In this document: in pieces, positions 1 to 5,571 of the stretch | Layout of the letters: every line of letters starts with the position of its first letter | How positions within the stretch are numbered: position 1 is the first letter of the stretch | The notes under the pieces: model-generated | Told to the model about the DNA's origin: nothing | What the model saw: the letters and a program-made list of their open reading frames with translations, nothing else | Database searches by the model: none | Origin: Solirubrobacterales bacterium | GTDB taxonomy: Bacteria > Actinomycetota > Thermoleophilia > Solirubrobacterales > 70-9 | Reading direction: 5' to 3' | NCBI GenBank assembly: GCA_030835185.1 | Contig: JAUQWL010000139.1 | Span: 1 to 11,094, forward strand | DNA length: 11,094 nt | Position numbers and translations under genes: made by a program

Positions 1-2
1 TT

Positions 3-1988
3 CAATGCGACGGGTGCGGACAGCTCTGGTGGAAGTCGGTATCGGGAGTGTGCCCTGGATATCGCTGCGAGGGCTCGTTGGCTCCCGTCTCCGACCCCAG
101 TGAGTTGACCAACTCTCACTACGCGACGCTCTATGCGGATCTGTCCCCAGTGGGAATGACGGTCGAGGAGCACACAGCTCAGTGGGTTTCGGCGGAAGCC
201 AGCGCCATCCAGGAGCGGTTTGTCAGCGGGATGGTCAACGTGCTGAGTTGCTCAACCACCTTCGAACTCGGCGTCGATGTCGGGGAGGTTGAAGCGGTTC
301 TGCTCAGGAACGTTCCTCCCACAGCCGCGAACTACGTGCAGCGTGCCGGCCGAGCGGGCCGTCGGACTGACTCTGCCGCTCTGGTGGTGACATTCGCCCA
401 ACTCAGAAGCCACGATTTCAACTTCTTCGAGCATCCGGAGAGCCTCGTCAATGGGGTCGTTCCACCACCTCGGATGGTGCTCGACAACGGGCCGATCGTT
501 CGTCGCCACGTGCACTCGATTGCTTTCGCCGCTTTTCAGCGGGAGGCGGAGGAAAGCAGGAACGTGGGTGACTTCTTCGTTCCAAGCGAAGGCGAGCCAG
601 CTCGGGTCAAGGAGTTCGAGCGATGGCTGCGAACCGGTCCCACAGAGGTGGGTGCGGCCGTAAAAAGGGTAGTCCCAAAAGAGTTGGCCGAAGAGATCGA
701 TCTGGACGGGTGGGGCTGGGTCGACGACTTGATGAATGAATCAGAGGAGGACCCAACCGTCGGATGGATGGGGCGGGCTGCGGGAGAAGTGTTCAGCGAG
801 ACCGAGTCGCTCCAGAAACTGATCGATGAAGCGGATGAAGAGAAGGACCGCATGCGGGCCGACCGTCTCGACCGAGTCAAGAAGACCCTCAAAGGCAAGC
901 ATCTGATTGCGTTCCTGGCGAGCAGGAATGTATTGCCCAAGTACGGGTTTCCCGTCGACGTTGTCGAGCTCAACTTGGCTCGGACCGGTGACTCGATGGC
1001 AGGCAAGGTTGAACTCTCGCGCGATCTCCGTCAAGCCATCGTGGACTACGCGCCGGGGTCCTTCACGGTTGCCGGTAAGAAGCTCTGGCAAAGTCAAGGT
1101 CTGGCGACCCGCTTTGACCAGGGCTGGCCGACCTATGGTTGGACGCTCTGTGCGAACTGCGGGAGTTTCTGCCACTCGATAGAAGTCGCGCCTGAACAGT
1201 GCCCGACTTGTCACGCGGAGCTCGAGGGTCAGGCGTCTCAGTTTGTGATGCCCGTCTTCGGCTTTGTCGGAGAGGCATCGAAGATTCCTCCGGGGGACCG
1301 AAAGCCTCCGCGCCTCTCCTCCGTCAAGTACCACTTTGGCTCGTATCGCGACGAGGTACCGGAAATGGTCCAAGTGGACGGATTGCCAAAGGCGGCCGAC
1401 GTGACCGCGGCTTTCAGCCGGCAGGGCCTGATCATCGCGATCAATGAAGGCCCGTTGGGAGCAGGCTTCCGAATCTGCGAATGGTGCGGTTACGGCGAGC
1501 CAATCGGGGCTGGGAAAGCGAAGAAGGAACATCCAGATCCGAGACGGCCAGGGAAGAAGTGCGGAGGCACGTTCAAGCCCCTGGAGTTGGGCCATCGTTA
1601 CCTAACCGACGTCGTGGAATTGGCCTTCACGGGAACCTATCCGGCCGAACATTTGCGTAGCGCCTTGTACGCGATGCTCGAGGCTTCCCCAACCTTGGAC
1701 ATCGATCGAGCGGATATCGATGGCACCATCCGCTACAGCACCGGAAGTCGGTCATCTCTCGTGATTTTCGACGCAGTCCCAGGCGGCGCCGGCTACGCAC
1801 GCCGGCTGGCGGCCGAGCTACCGGCACTCCTCACCGCCGCCCGCGAACGAGTGGAAGACTGCGAATGCGGCGAGGAAACTTCCTGCTACTCGTGCCTTCG
1901 CAGCTACGCCAACCAGTATTGGCACGAAGATCTGACTCGTCGAGGAGCGCTGTCGATCTTGAATCAGCTCAGTCCCACGTACCAATGA
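3..1988 (+). CDS. Large DEAD/DEAH-box helicase with DUF1998/MZB C-terminus, DruE-like (5' partial)
   Basis: The reading frame is open from base 3, so this is the C-terminal 661 residues of a longer protein. In order (residues counted from base 3): a four-Cys zinc knuckle (C2, C5, C17, C22); superfamily 2 motif V (STTFELGVDVG, 84-94) and motif VI (QRAGRAGRR, 113-121), with the NVPPTAANY segment between them; a linker with a charged helix (about 260-300); LPKYGFPVDVVEL (about 311-323) and LSRDL...YAPGS, typical of DUF1998 helicases; a CxxC pair set (C383, C386, C400, C403); another Cys set (C492, C495, C520); and the C-terminal MZB-type cluster CxC-x5-CxxC (C620, C622, C628, C631) after DAVPGGAGYARRL. 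Walker A and the DEAD/DEAH box must lie upstream of the window. Proteins of this build are ATP-dependent nucleic-acid translocases of defence loci (DruE of Druantia; DISARM and MrfA/YprA are more distant relatives). The specific assignment is inference. No partner gene is visible. Confidence 0.85.
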   Translation, partial: QCDGCGQLWWKSVSGVCPGYRCEGSLAPVSDPSELTNSHYATLYADLSPVGMTVEEHTAQWVSAEASAIQERFVSGMVNVLSCSTTFELGVDVGEVEAVLLRNVPPTAANYVQRAGRAGRRTDSAALVVTFAQLRSHDFNFFEHPESLVNGVVPPPRMVLDNGPIVRRHVHSIAFAAFQREAEESRNVGDFFVPSEGEPARVKEFERWLRTGPTEVGAAVKRVVPKELAEEIDLDGWGWVDDLMNESEEDPTVGWMGRAAGEVFSETESLQKLIDEADEEKDRMRADRLDRVKKTLKGKHLIAFLASRNVLPKYGFPVDVVELNLARTGDSMAGKVELSRDLRQAIVDYAPGSFTVAGKKLWQSQGLATRFDQGWPTYGWTLCANCGSFCHSIEVAPEQCPTCHAELEGQASQFVMPVFGFVGEASKIPPGDRKPPRLSSVKYHFGSYRDEVPEMVQVDGLPKAADVTAAFSRQGLIIAINEGPLGAGFRICEWCGYGEPIGAGKAKKEHPDPRRPGKKCGGTFKPLELGHRYLTDVVELAFTGTYPAEHLRSALYAMLEASPTLDIDRADIDGTIRYSTGSRSSLVIFDAVPGGAGYARRLAAELPALLTAARERVEDCECGEETSCYSCLRSYANQYWHEDLTRRGALSILNQLSPTYQ

Positions 1989-2095
1989 TTCTCAGGAATT
2001 CGAGAGAAGTTCGTTGGATCTTGAAGAAGCGCCGAAACTGCCCGGATTCGAGTCTGAGCAGCCCGACCTGACGGCGGTTTGAAGTCATGCGGCAA

Positions 2096-2127
2096 TTCCA
2101 GGCACTCCTGCCGAAGAGTGCCTGGAA
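2096..2127. repeat. Perfect 12-bp inverted repeat (hairpin) downstream of helicase gene
   Basis: TTCCAGGCACTC (2096-2107) and GAGTGCCTGGAA (2116-2127) are exact reverse complements with an 8-nt loop. The hairpin lies 108 nt after the helicase stop and about 150 nt before the minus-strand acr3 stop. Neither side has a run of T longer than two, so it is not a canonical intrinsic terminator, although a U-poor terminator is possible in a high-GC genome. It could also be a recombinase or integration-end element, since it lies close to the tRNA fragment. Confidence 0.7.
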
Positions 2128-2216
2128 CCCTGTGGTATCCCCTCAAATCGTCGCCCATTGCTTTCGGACCGGTCAGCAGATCGATCCGATAATCCCTGCA
2201 AATAAGCTTTTTCTCT

Positions 2217-2233
2217 GAGCGAGCAAAACGCTC
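2217..2233. repeat. Short inverted repeat next to the tRNA fragment
   Basis: GAGCG (2217-2221) and CGCTC (2229-2233) form a 5-bp stem with the 7-nt loop AGCAAAA, ending 8 nt before the tRNA-derived sequence. A short palindrome at this place could be a core-type integrase site or chance. The stem does not complete the tRNA: the bases just before 2242 do not pair with CCAGG at 2249-2253. Confidence 0.35.
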
Positions 2234-2241
2234 CGCTGCGC

Positions 2242-2285
2242 TTGTGGTCCAGGCGGTCGCGGGTTCGAATCCCGTCGCTCACCCC
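2242..2285 (+). other. 3' half of tRNA-His without its 5' half; probable integration (att) site
   Basis: The stretch reads as a tRNA from the anticodon loop to the 3' end. The loop TTGTGGT (2242-2248) has His anticodon GTG at 2244-2246. It is followed by the 3' anticodon-stem strand CCAGG (2249-2253), variable loop CGGTC, T stem GCGGG, T loop TTCGAAT, T stem CCCGT (one G-T pair), acceptor strand CGCTCAC (2276-2282) and discriminator C at 2283. C73 is a hallmark of tRNA-His. The five bases before the loop (TGCGC) cannot pair with CCAGG and no D arm is present, so this is not a working tRNA. A duplicated tRNA 3' end is what tyrosine-integrase elements leave at their distal border. By that logic the intact tRNA-His gene should lie left of the window on the plus strand. 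The acr3 stop codon lies inside this segment. Confidence 0.72.
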
Positions 2286-3331
2286 TCTCGCAGGCCCTGC
2301 GTACGCCGGTAGAGCCTTCGCCTGAGCCAGAGTGCCACGTAGACCAGCGCGACCAGCACCGGAACCTCGATCAAGGGTCCGACCACACCCGCAAGCGCCT
2401 CGCCAGAGGTCGCGCCGAAGACCCCGACCGCGACCGCTATCGCCAGTTCGAAATTGTTCGATGCGGCAGTGAAGGCGAGGGTCGCGGTCCGTTCGTAGCC
2501 GAGATTCATCGTCCACCCGGTCCAGAACGAGACGCCGAACATCAACAGGAAGTAGGCGAGCAGGGGAGCGGCGATCCTGACCACGTCCCAGGGCGCGTCG
2601 GTGATCGCCTCACCCTGGATCGCGAAAAGCAGCGCGATCGTAAAGAGCAGCCCGTATAGCGCGAGAGGGCCGATCCTCGGCAGGAAGCGCTCCTCGTACC
2701 AGGCCCGTCCACGCCGGCGCAGGCCGACCAGCCTCGTGACGTAACCGGCCACCAGCGGGATGCCGAGGAAGATCAGTGTCGTGCGGGCCACCTCCCAGAT
2801 CGAGATCTCGAAGCCCTGGGTGTCGAGTGCGAGCCATCCGGGCAGGACGCTCAGGTAGAACCATCCGAGGAGGCTGTAGGCGACGATCTGAAAGAGCGAG
2901 TTGATTGCGACCAGAAGAGCGGTCGCCTCACGATCGGCGCAGGCGAGGTCGCTCCAGACCAGGACCATTGCGATGCAGCGTGCGAGACCGACGATGATCA
3001 GGCCCGTTCGGAACTCGGGCTGGTCGGCCAGGAAGATCCAGGCCAGCGCGAACATGAGAAGGGGTCCGACGATCCAGTTGAGAACGAGCGAGGCCGCCAT
3101 CAGTCGTCGCTCGCCGCGAAGGGAACCCAGCTCCTCGTACCGGACCTTGGCAAGCACCGGGTACATCATCAGGAACAGGCCGAGCGCGATCGGCAGGGAG
3201 ATCGTGCCGATTCGAAGCGAATCGAGCGAGGCTTCCAGGTCGGGGACGAAGGAGCCGAGCAGCAGACCGCAGGCCATCGCGAGTCCGATCCACAACGGAA
3301 GGAAGCGGTCGAGCGCGGAAAGGGATTTCAC
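2279..3331 (-). CDS. acr3: Arsenite efflux permease, ACR3 family
   Basis: The 350-residue product exports As(OH)3/arsenite across the cytoplasmic membrane, driven by the proton gradient. About ten hydrophobic segments fill the chain. The two family hallmarks are present: the TM4 cysteine in GLARCIAMVLVW (C119), and the conserved TASNNFE-type segment (here TAASNNFELAIAV, with E295), both needed for transport in characterised Acr3 proteins. Length is normal for the family. The start is GTG, 3 nt after the arsC stop, so the two genes are read as one unit, with arsC first. The stop codon (complement of 2279-2281) sits in the acceptor strand of the tRNA-His fragment, so the 3' end of this gene coincides with the island boundary. 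The C-terminus after the last TM is basic and short, and looks intact rather than cut. Confidence 0.95.
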   Translation of the reverse strand: MKSLSALDRFLPLWIGLAMACGLLLGSFVPDLEASLDSLRIGTISLPIALGLFLMMYPVLAKVRYEELGSLRGERRLMAASLVLNWIVGPLLMFALAWIFLADQPEFRTGLIIVGLARCIAMVLVWSDLACADREATALLVAINSLFQIVAYSLLGWFYLSVLPGWLALDTQGFEISIWEVARTTLIFLGIPLVAGYVTRLVGLRRRGRAWYEERFLPRIGPLALYGLLFTIALLFAIQGEAITDAPWDVVRIAAPLLAYFLLMFGVSFWTGWTMNLGYERTATLAFTAASNNFELAIAVAVGVFGATSGEALAGVVGPLIEVPVLVALVYVALWLRRRLYRRTQGLREG

Positions 3332-3334
3332 GAT

Positions 3335-3736
3335 TCAGCTCGTCCGGTCGAGTTCGGCGAGCAGACCATCGACCCGGTGGGCGATCTCATCGCGGATTCG
3401 CCGGACCTGTTCGAGCGGCCGGCCGGCAGGATCCACGAGGTTCCACTCGACATACCGTTTGCCGGGGATGTACGGACAGGCATCACCGCAACCCATGGTC
3501 ACGACGACATCGGCCCACCCCACCAGATCCCGAGTCAGCCCGGTGGGCCGTTTTCCTGTGAGGTCGACCCCGATCTCGCCCAGCACTTCGATCACTTCCG
3601 GGTGGATCGCACCGGCCGGCGTTGTCCCGGCGGAACGCGACCGATGACGTCCGTCGGCGGCTTTTCGTTCGAAGATCGCCTGGCTGATCTGTGACCGGCC
3701 GGCATTCTGAAGGCAGACGAAGAGGACGCGACTCAA
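3335..3736 (-). CDS. arsC: Arsenate reductase, LMW protein-tyrosine-phosphatase fold
   Basis: This 133-residue enzyme reduces arsenate to arsenite in the cytoplasm, feeding Acr3 and ArsM. The nucleophile loop is C8-LQNAG-R14-S15 (the C-x5-R phosphatase signature). Further Cys residues are in MGCGDACP (C83, C87), the region holding the resolving cysteines of thioredoxin-linked ArsC, and the general-acid Asp is in the DPAG motif (D102). C83 and C87 are three residues apart, as in actinobacterial forms, whereas S. aureus ArsC has a longer spacing. Whether thioredoxin or mycothiol recycles it cannot be read from the sequence. The start is TTG (complement of 3734-3736), chosen because GAGGAAG stands 4 nt upstream and because residue 4 onward matches the family N-terminus (VLFVC). 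The open frame runs on much further upstream, but there it only mirrors arsR. It is translated just ahead of acr3. Confidence 0.92.
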   Translation of the reverse strand: MSRVLFVCLQNAGRSQISQAIFERKAADGRHRSRSAGTTPAGAIHPEVIEVLGEIGVDLTGKRPTGLTRDLVGWADVVVTMGCGDACPYIPGKRYVEWNLVDPAGRPLEQVRRIRDEIAHRVDGLLAELDRTS

Positions 3737-3752
3737 GAAACTTCCTCGATTG

Positions 3753-3797
3753 GTTCCATCGAGAGGCACCGTATCAATTGACAACTGTCGATGGAAC
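3753..3797. promoter_or_regulatory. Candidate ArsR operator between divergent arsC and arsR
   Basis: GTTCCATCGA (3753-3762) and TCGATGGAAC (3788-3797) are perfect 10-bp inverted copies. Their common centre lies within 3 nt of the palindrome TCAATTGA (3774-3781). The right arm fills the spacer between the -35 and -10 boxes of the arsR promoter. On the minus strand a TTGATA box (complement of 3772-3777) directly abuts the plus-strand TTGACA box, so arsC may start from a back-to-back promoter. Its best -10 candidate is poor and would put the transcript start inside the arsC ribosome site, so the minus promoter is not settled. One repressor binding here could control both arms of the cluster. Confidence 0.55.
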
Positions 3798-3806
3798 TGA
3801 TTTGAT
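3778..3806 (+). promoter_or_regulatory. arsR-arsM promoter, near-leaderless transcript
   Basis: A perfect -35 hexamer TTGACA (3778-3783) is followed after exactly 17 nt by TTTGAT (3801-3806, 4 of 6 to TATAAT). A start of transcription about 7 nt later would fall near 3813, two bases before the arsR ATG at 3815. No Shine-Dalgarno sequence precedes that ATG. arsR is therefore probably translated from a leaderless mRNA, which is common in actinobacteria. Confidence 0.65.
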
Positions 3807-3814
3807 GCATTTCG

Positions 3815-4177
3815 ATGAGTCCCGAACTGACCCTCACACCCAAGCAGAAGAGTCCGAACGGACAACCGTGTTGCGAGCCGGTCGTCTATCCCGACGTGGA
3901 CCGGGCTCACGCCGAGCGCATGGCGACGATCGCCAAAGCTCTGGGCGATCCGATTCGCCTCACCCTGGTCGACGTACTGAGAAAGCACGCCGGCAAGGTC
4001 TGCGTATGCGAGCTGGTCCCCCTTTTCGAGGTCAGTCAATCGACTCTGTCCCACCACCTGAAGAAACTGCGGGACGCCGGCATCGTCGACTCCGAGCGTC
4101 AGGGCCTCTGGGCCTACTACTACGTAAACCCCGAAGAACTGGAGGAGCTGAGCGGATGGCTGAGCTGGAGAACGTGA
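3815..4177 (+). CDS. arsR: Arsenite-responsive repressor, ArsR/SmtB family
   Basis: This 120-residue winged-helix protein represses the ars genes and leaves DNA when As(III) or Sb(III) binds. The DNA-recognition helix is visible as EVSQSTLSHHLKKLRDAG (about 72-89), followed by the wing (SERQGLWAYYYV). There are two Cys pairs: C19-C20 in the N-terminal QPCCEP, and C63/C65 in KVCVCEL. The ArsR of plasmid R773 uses CVC near the recognition helix, whereas Corynebacterium ArsR uses an N-terminal CC pair plus one later Cys. This protein has both sets and could form either site or a mixed one. The ATG at 3815 has no ribosome site but sits beside the predicted transcript start. Its 3' end overlaps arsM by 22 nt. 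Confidence 0.94.
   Translation: MSPELTLTPKQKSPNGQPCCEPVVYPDVDRAHAERMATIAKALGDPIRLTLVDVLRKHAGKVCVCELVPLFEVSQSTLSHHLKKLRDAGIVDSERQGLWAYYYVNPEELEELSGWLSWRT
4141..4147 (+). promoter_or_regulatory. arsM ribosome binding site inside arsR
   Basis: GGAGGAG lies 8 nt before the arsM ATG at 4156 and within the last codons of arsR. This strong site fixes the arsM start, although the frame is open further upstream, and suggests arsM translation is not wholly dependent on arsR termination. Confidence 0.75.
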
Positions 4178-5040
4178 GCGACTGCTGTGCGTCCGAAACC
4201 CGACGGGACTGCTGCGAACCGGAAGCAAAGGACGAATATTGTGGCGAGGGGCCGGGCTGCGGTTGCGGCGCCGGACAGGACAACGCTCCCGTGGCGGACA
4301 ACCTCAAAGAAGCGGTTCGCGAACGCTACGCCGCCGCTGCCACCGGTGCTTCCGCGCGCGATGCGTCGTGTTGCGCCAATGACACGGTTATCACCGAGGA
4401 GCAGCGTGCGGTATTCGGATCAGACCTCTACGCGGACGGCGATCGAGCGGCCCTGCCGGAAGCCGCCCGGCTTGCCTCGCTCGGCTGCGGGAATCCGACC
4501 GCGATCGCCGAGCTCGCCGAAGGGCAGACGGTTCTCGACCTCGGTTCGGGCGGAGGCATCGACGTGCTGCTGTCTGCCCGCCGTGTAGGCCCGACCGGCA
4601 AGGCATACGGACTCGACATGACCGACGAGATGCTCGAACTCGCCCGCAGCAACCAGCGCGAAGCCAAAGTGGAGAACGTCGAGTTCCTGCGCGGCGAGAT
4701 CGAAGATATCCCGCTGCCGGACTCATCCGTCGACGTCGTCATATCCAACTGCGTGATCAACCTCTCGGGCGACAAACCGGGAGTCCTGCGTGAGGCCGCG
4801 CGGGTGCTTCGGCCCGGTGGTCGCTTCGCGGTGACCGACGTGATCGCGGACCCGGACATGACTGCCGAGACCCGCGCCGACCTGAAGGAGTGGACCGGCT
4901 GTATAGCGGGTGCGCTCACCCGGGACGAGTTCGAGCGGGATCTCGCGGCAGCAGGATTCGAGGCGATCGGGATCGAGGAGACCCACCGGGTCCACGATCA
5001 GGCTTCATCGGCAATTATCAGAGCCACCAAGCCGGTCTGA
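4156..5040 (+). CDS. arsM: Arsenite S-adenosylmethionine methyltransferase with Cys-rich N-terminus
   Basis: The 294-residue product transfers methyl groups from S-adenosylmethionine to As(III) in the cytoplasm, giving methylated and finally volatile arsenicals. The SAM-binding motif I is VLDLGSGGGID (126-136), followed by GLDMTDEML (152-160) and the acidic EIEDIPLPD region. The substrate cysteines expected from studied ArsM enzymes match C72/C73 (in DASCCAND), C199 (SNCVINL) and C249 (TGCIAG). Before the catalytic domain is an odd 40-residue segment with seven Cys: CC at 10-11 and 19-20, C29, C35 and C37. It resembles a metal-binding tail and could hold extra arsenite or pass it to the active site (inference). 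The start is set by the GGAGGAG site 8 nt upstream. Its gene overlaps arsR by 22 nt, so the two are one operon. No clear terminator follows. Confidence 0.93.
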   Translation: MAELENVSDCCASETRRDCCEPEAKDEYCGEGPGCGCGAGQDNAPVADNLKEAVRERYAAAATGASARDASCCANDTVITEEQRAVFGSDLYADGDRAALPEAARLASLGCGNPTAIAELAEGQTVLDLGSGGGIDVLLSARRVGPTGKAYGLDMTDEMLELARSNQREAKVENVEFLRGEIEDIPLPDSSVDVVISNCVINLSGDKPGVLREAARVLRPGGRFAVTDVIADPDMTAETRADLKEWTGCIAGALTRDEFERDLAAAGFEAIGIEETHRVHDQASSAIIRATKPV

Positions 5041-5091
5041 TCCGGACCGCGGTTCAACAGGGACCCCCTTCGGCGATGACGCGGACCCGGG

Positions 5092-5120
5092 TTGCGACGG
5101 CCCGGGCCACCGACTATTTT
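5092..5120 (+). promoter_or_regulatory. Promoter for the GerW/YtfJ-family gene
   Basis: TTGCGA (5092-5097) and TATTTT (5115-5120) are separated by exactly 17 nt and each match the sigma70 consensus at four of six positions. They lie just ahead of the ribosome site GAGGAGG (5144-5150) and ATG 5155, so this gene can be expressed apart from the ars operon. Confidence 0.45.
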
Positions 5121-5154
5121 TCAGTTTCCGCAGGCGAGCATCCGAGGAGGAGCG

Positions 5155-5538
5155 ATGAGCGAAGATCAGGCCCGTGCGGAAGCGCGGGAAAGCATCGAGA
5201 GAGGCGGCTTTATTTCGGAGCTTGCCGACAGGATCGGATCGGCGGCAGGAGCCAAGGCTGTTTTCGGTGATCCGGTCGAGCGTGACGGGGTGACCGTAAT
5301 CCCGGTCGCGAAGGTCTCGTGGGGTTTCGGCGGCGGCGGAGGGGGTGAAGGAAAAGACGAGGGCCACGGTGGCGGCGGTGGCGCCAGCGCCGGCCCGCAG
5401 GGATTCATCGAGATCGAGGGTGGTCGAGCCCGCTATCGGCCGATCCGCAACCCGCTGCGATTCGGTGCCCTCATCTTGGCCACCGTCGCTTTGATCGGCG
5501 CCTCGGCGGCCTTCGCTGCACCGCGATGCCGGGACTGA
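5155..5538 (+). CDS. GerW/YtfJ-family protein with C-terminal membrane anchor
   Basis: This 127-residue protein has the family core: an N-terminal amphipathic helix, AKAVFGDPVERDGVTVIPVAKV (34-53), and GFG followed by a Gly-rich loop (57-79) in which Gly is broken by EGKDEGH. IEIEGGRARYRPI follows, and then one hydrophobic segment (about 103-122) ends the protein with a short basic tail. In Bacillus, GerW is needed for a spore-cortex lytic enzyme to work. In actinobacteria, family members occur in organisms that do not make endospores, and their role there is not known to me. The ATG at 5155 is preceded by GAGGAGG with a 4-nt spacer. The next gene starts 33 nt after the stop and may be cotranscribed. 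Confidence 0.8.
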   Translation: MSEDQARAEARESIERGGFISELADRIGSAAGAKAVFGDPVERDGVTVIPVAKVSWGFGGGGGGEGKDEGHGGGGGASAGPQGFIEIEGGRARYRPIRNPLRFGALILATVALIGASAAFAAPRCRD

Positions 5539-5571
5539 CAGCGAATCCGGGAGGTAGGGGGACGGCTCCCT

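Noticed and set aside
741..1595. 284-codon minus-strand open frame opposite the helicase
   Set aside because: It is antisense to conserved helicase and zinc motifs, with no recognisable domain or start signal.
1964..2158. 64-codon minus-strand open frame in the gap after the helicase gene
   Set aside because: It runs across the helicase stop and the 12-bp hairpin, has no clear ribosome site, and its composition does not look like a protein.
2215..2285. A complete tRNA-His gene
   Set aside because: CTGAGCG at 2215-2221 resembles the acceptor 5' strand, but the D arm is missing, the spacing is too short, and the anticodon stem cannot form.
3691..4155. N-terminal extension of arsM in the same open frame
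   Set aside because: It overlaps arsC, the ars promoter and all of arsR. GGAGGAG and ATG 4156 give a normal start.
3737..4228. N-terminal extension of arsC in the same open frame
   Set aside because: It covers the promoter region and mirrors arsR and the start of arsM. The ArsC family begins at the TTG at 3736, which has its own ribosome site.
5320..5400. GGC/GGT-rich tract as a tandem DNA repeat
   Set aside because: It encodes the Gly-rich loop of the GerW-family protein and has no regular repeat unit.
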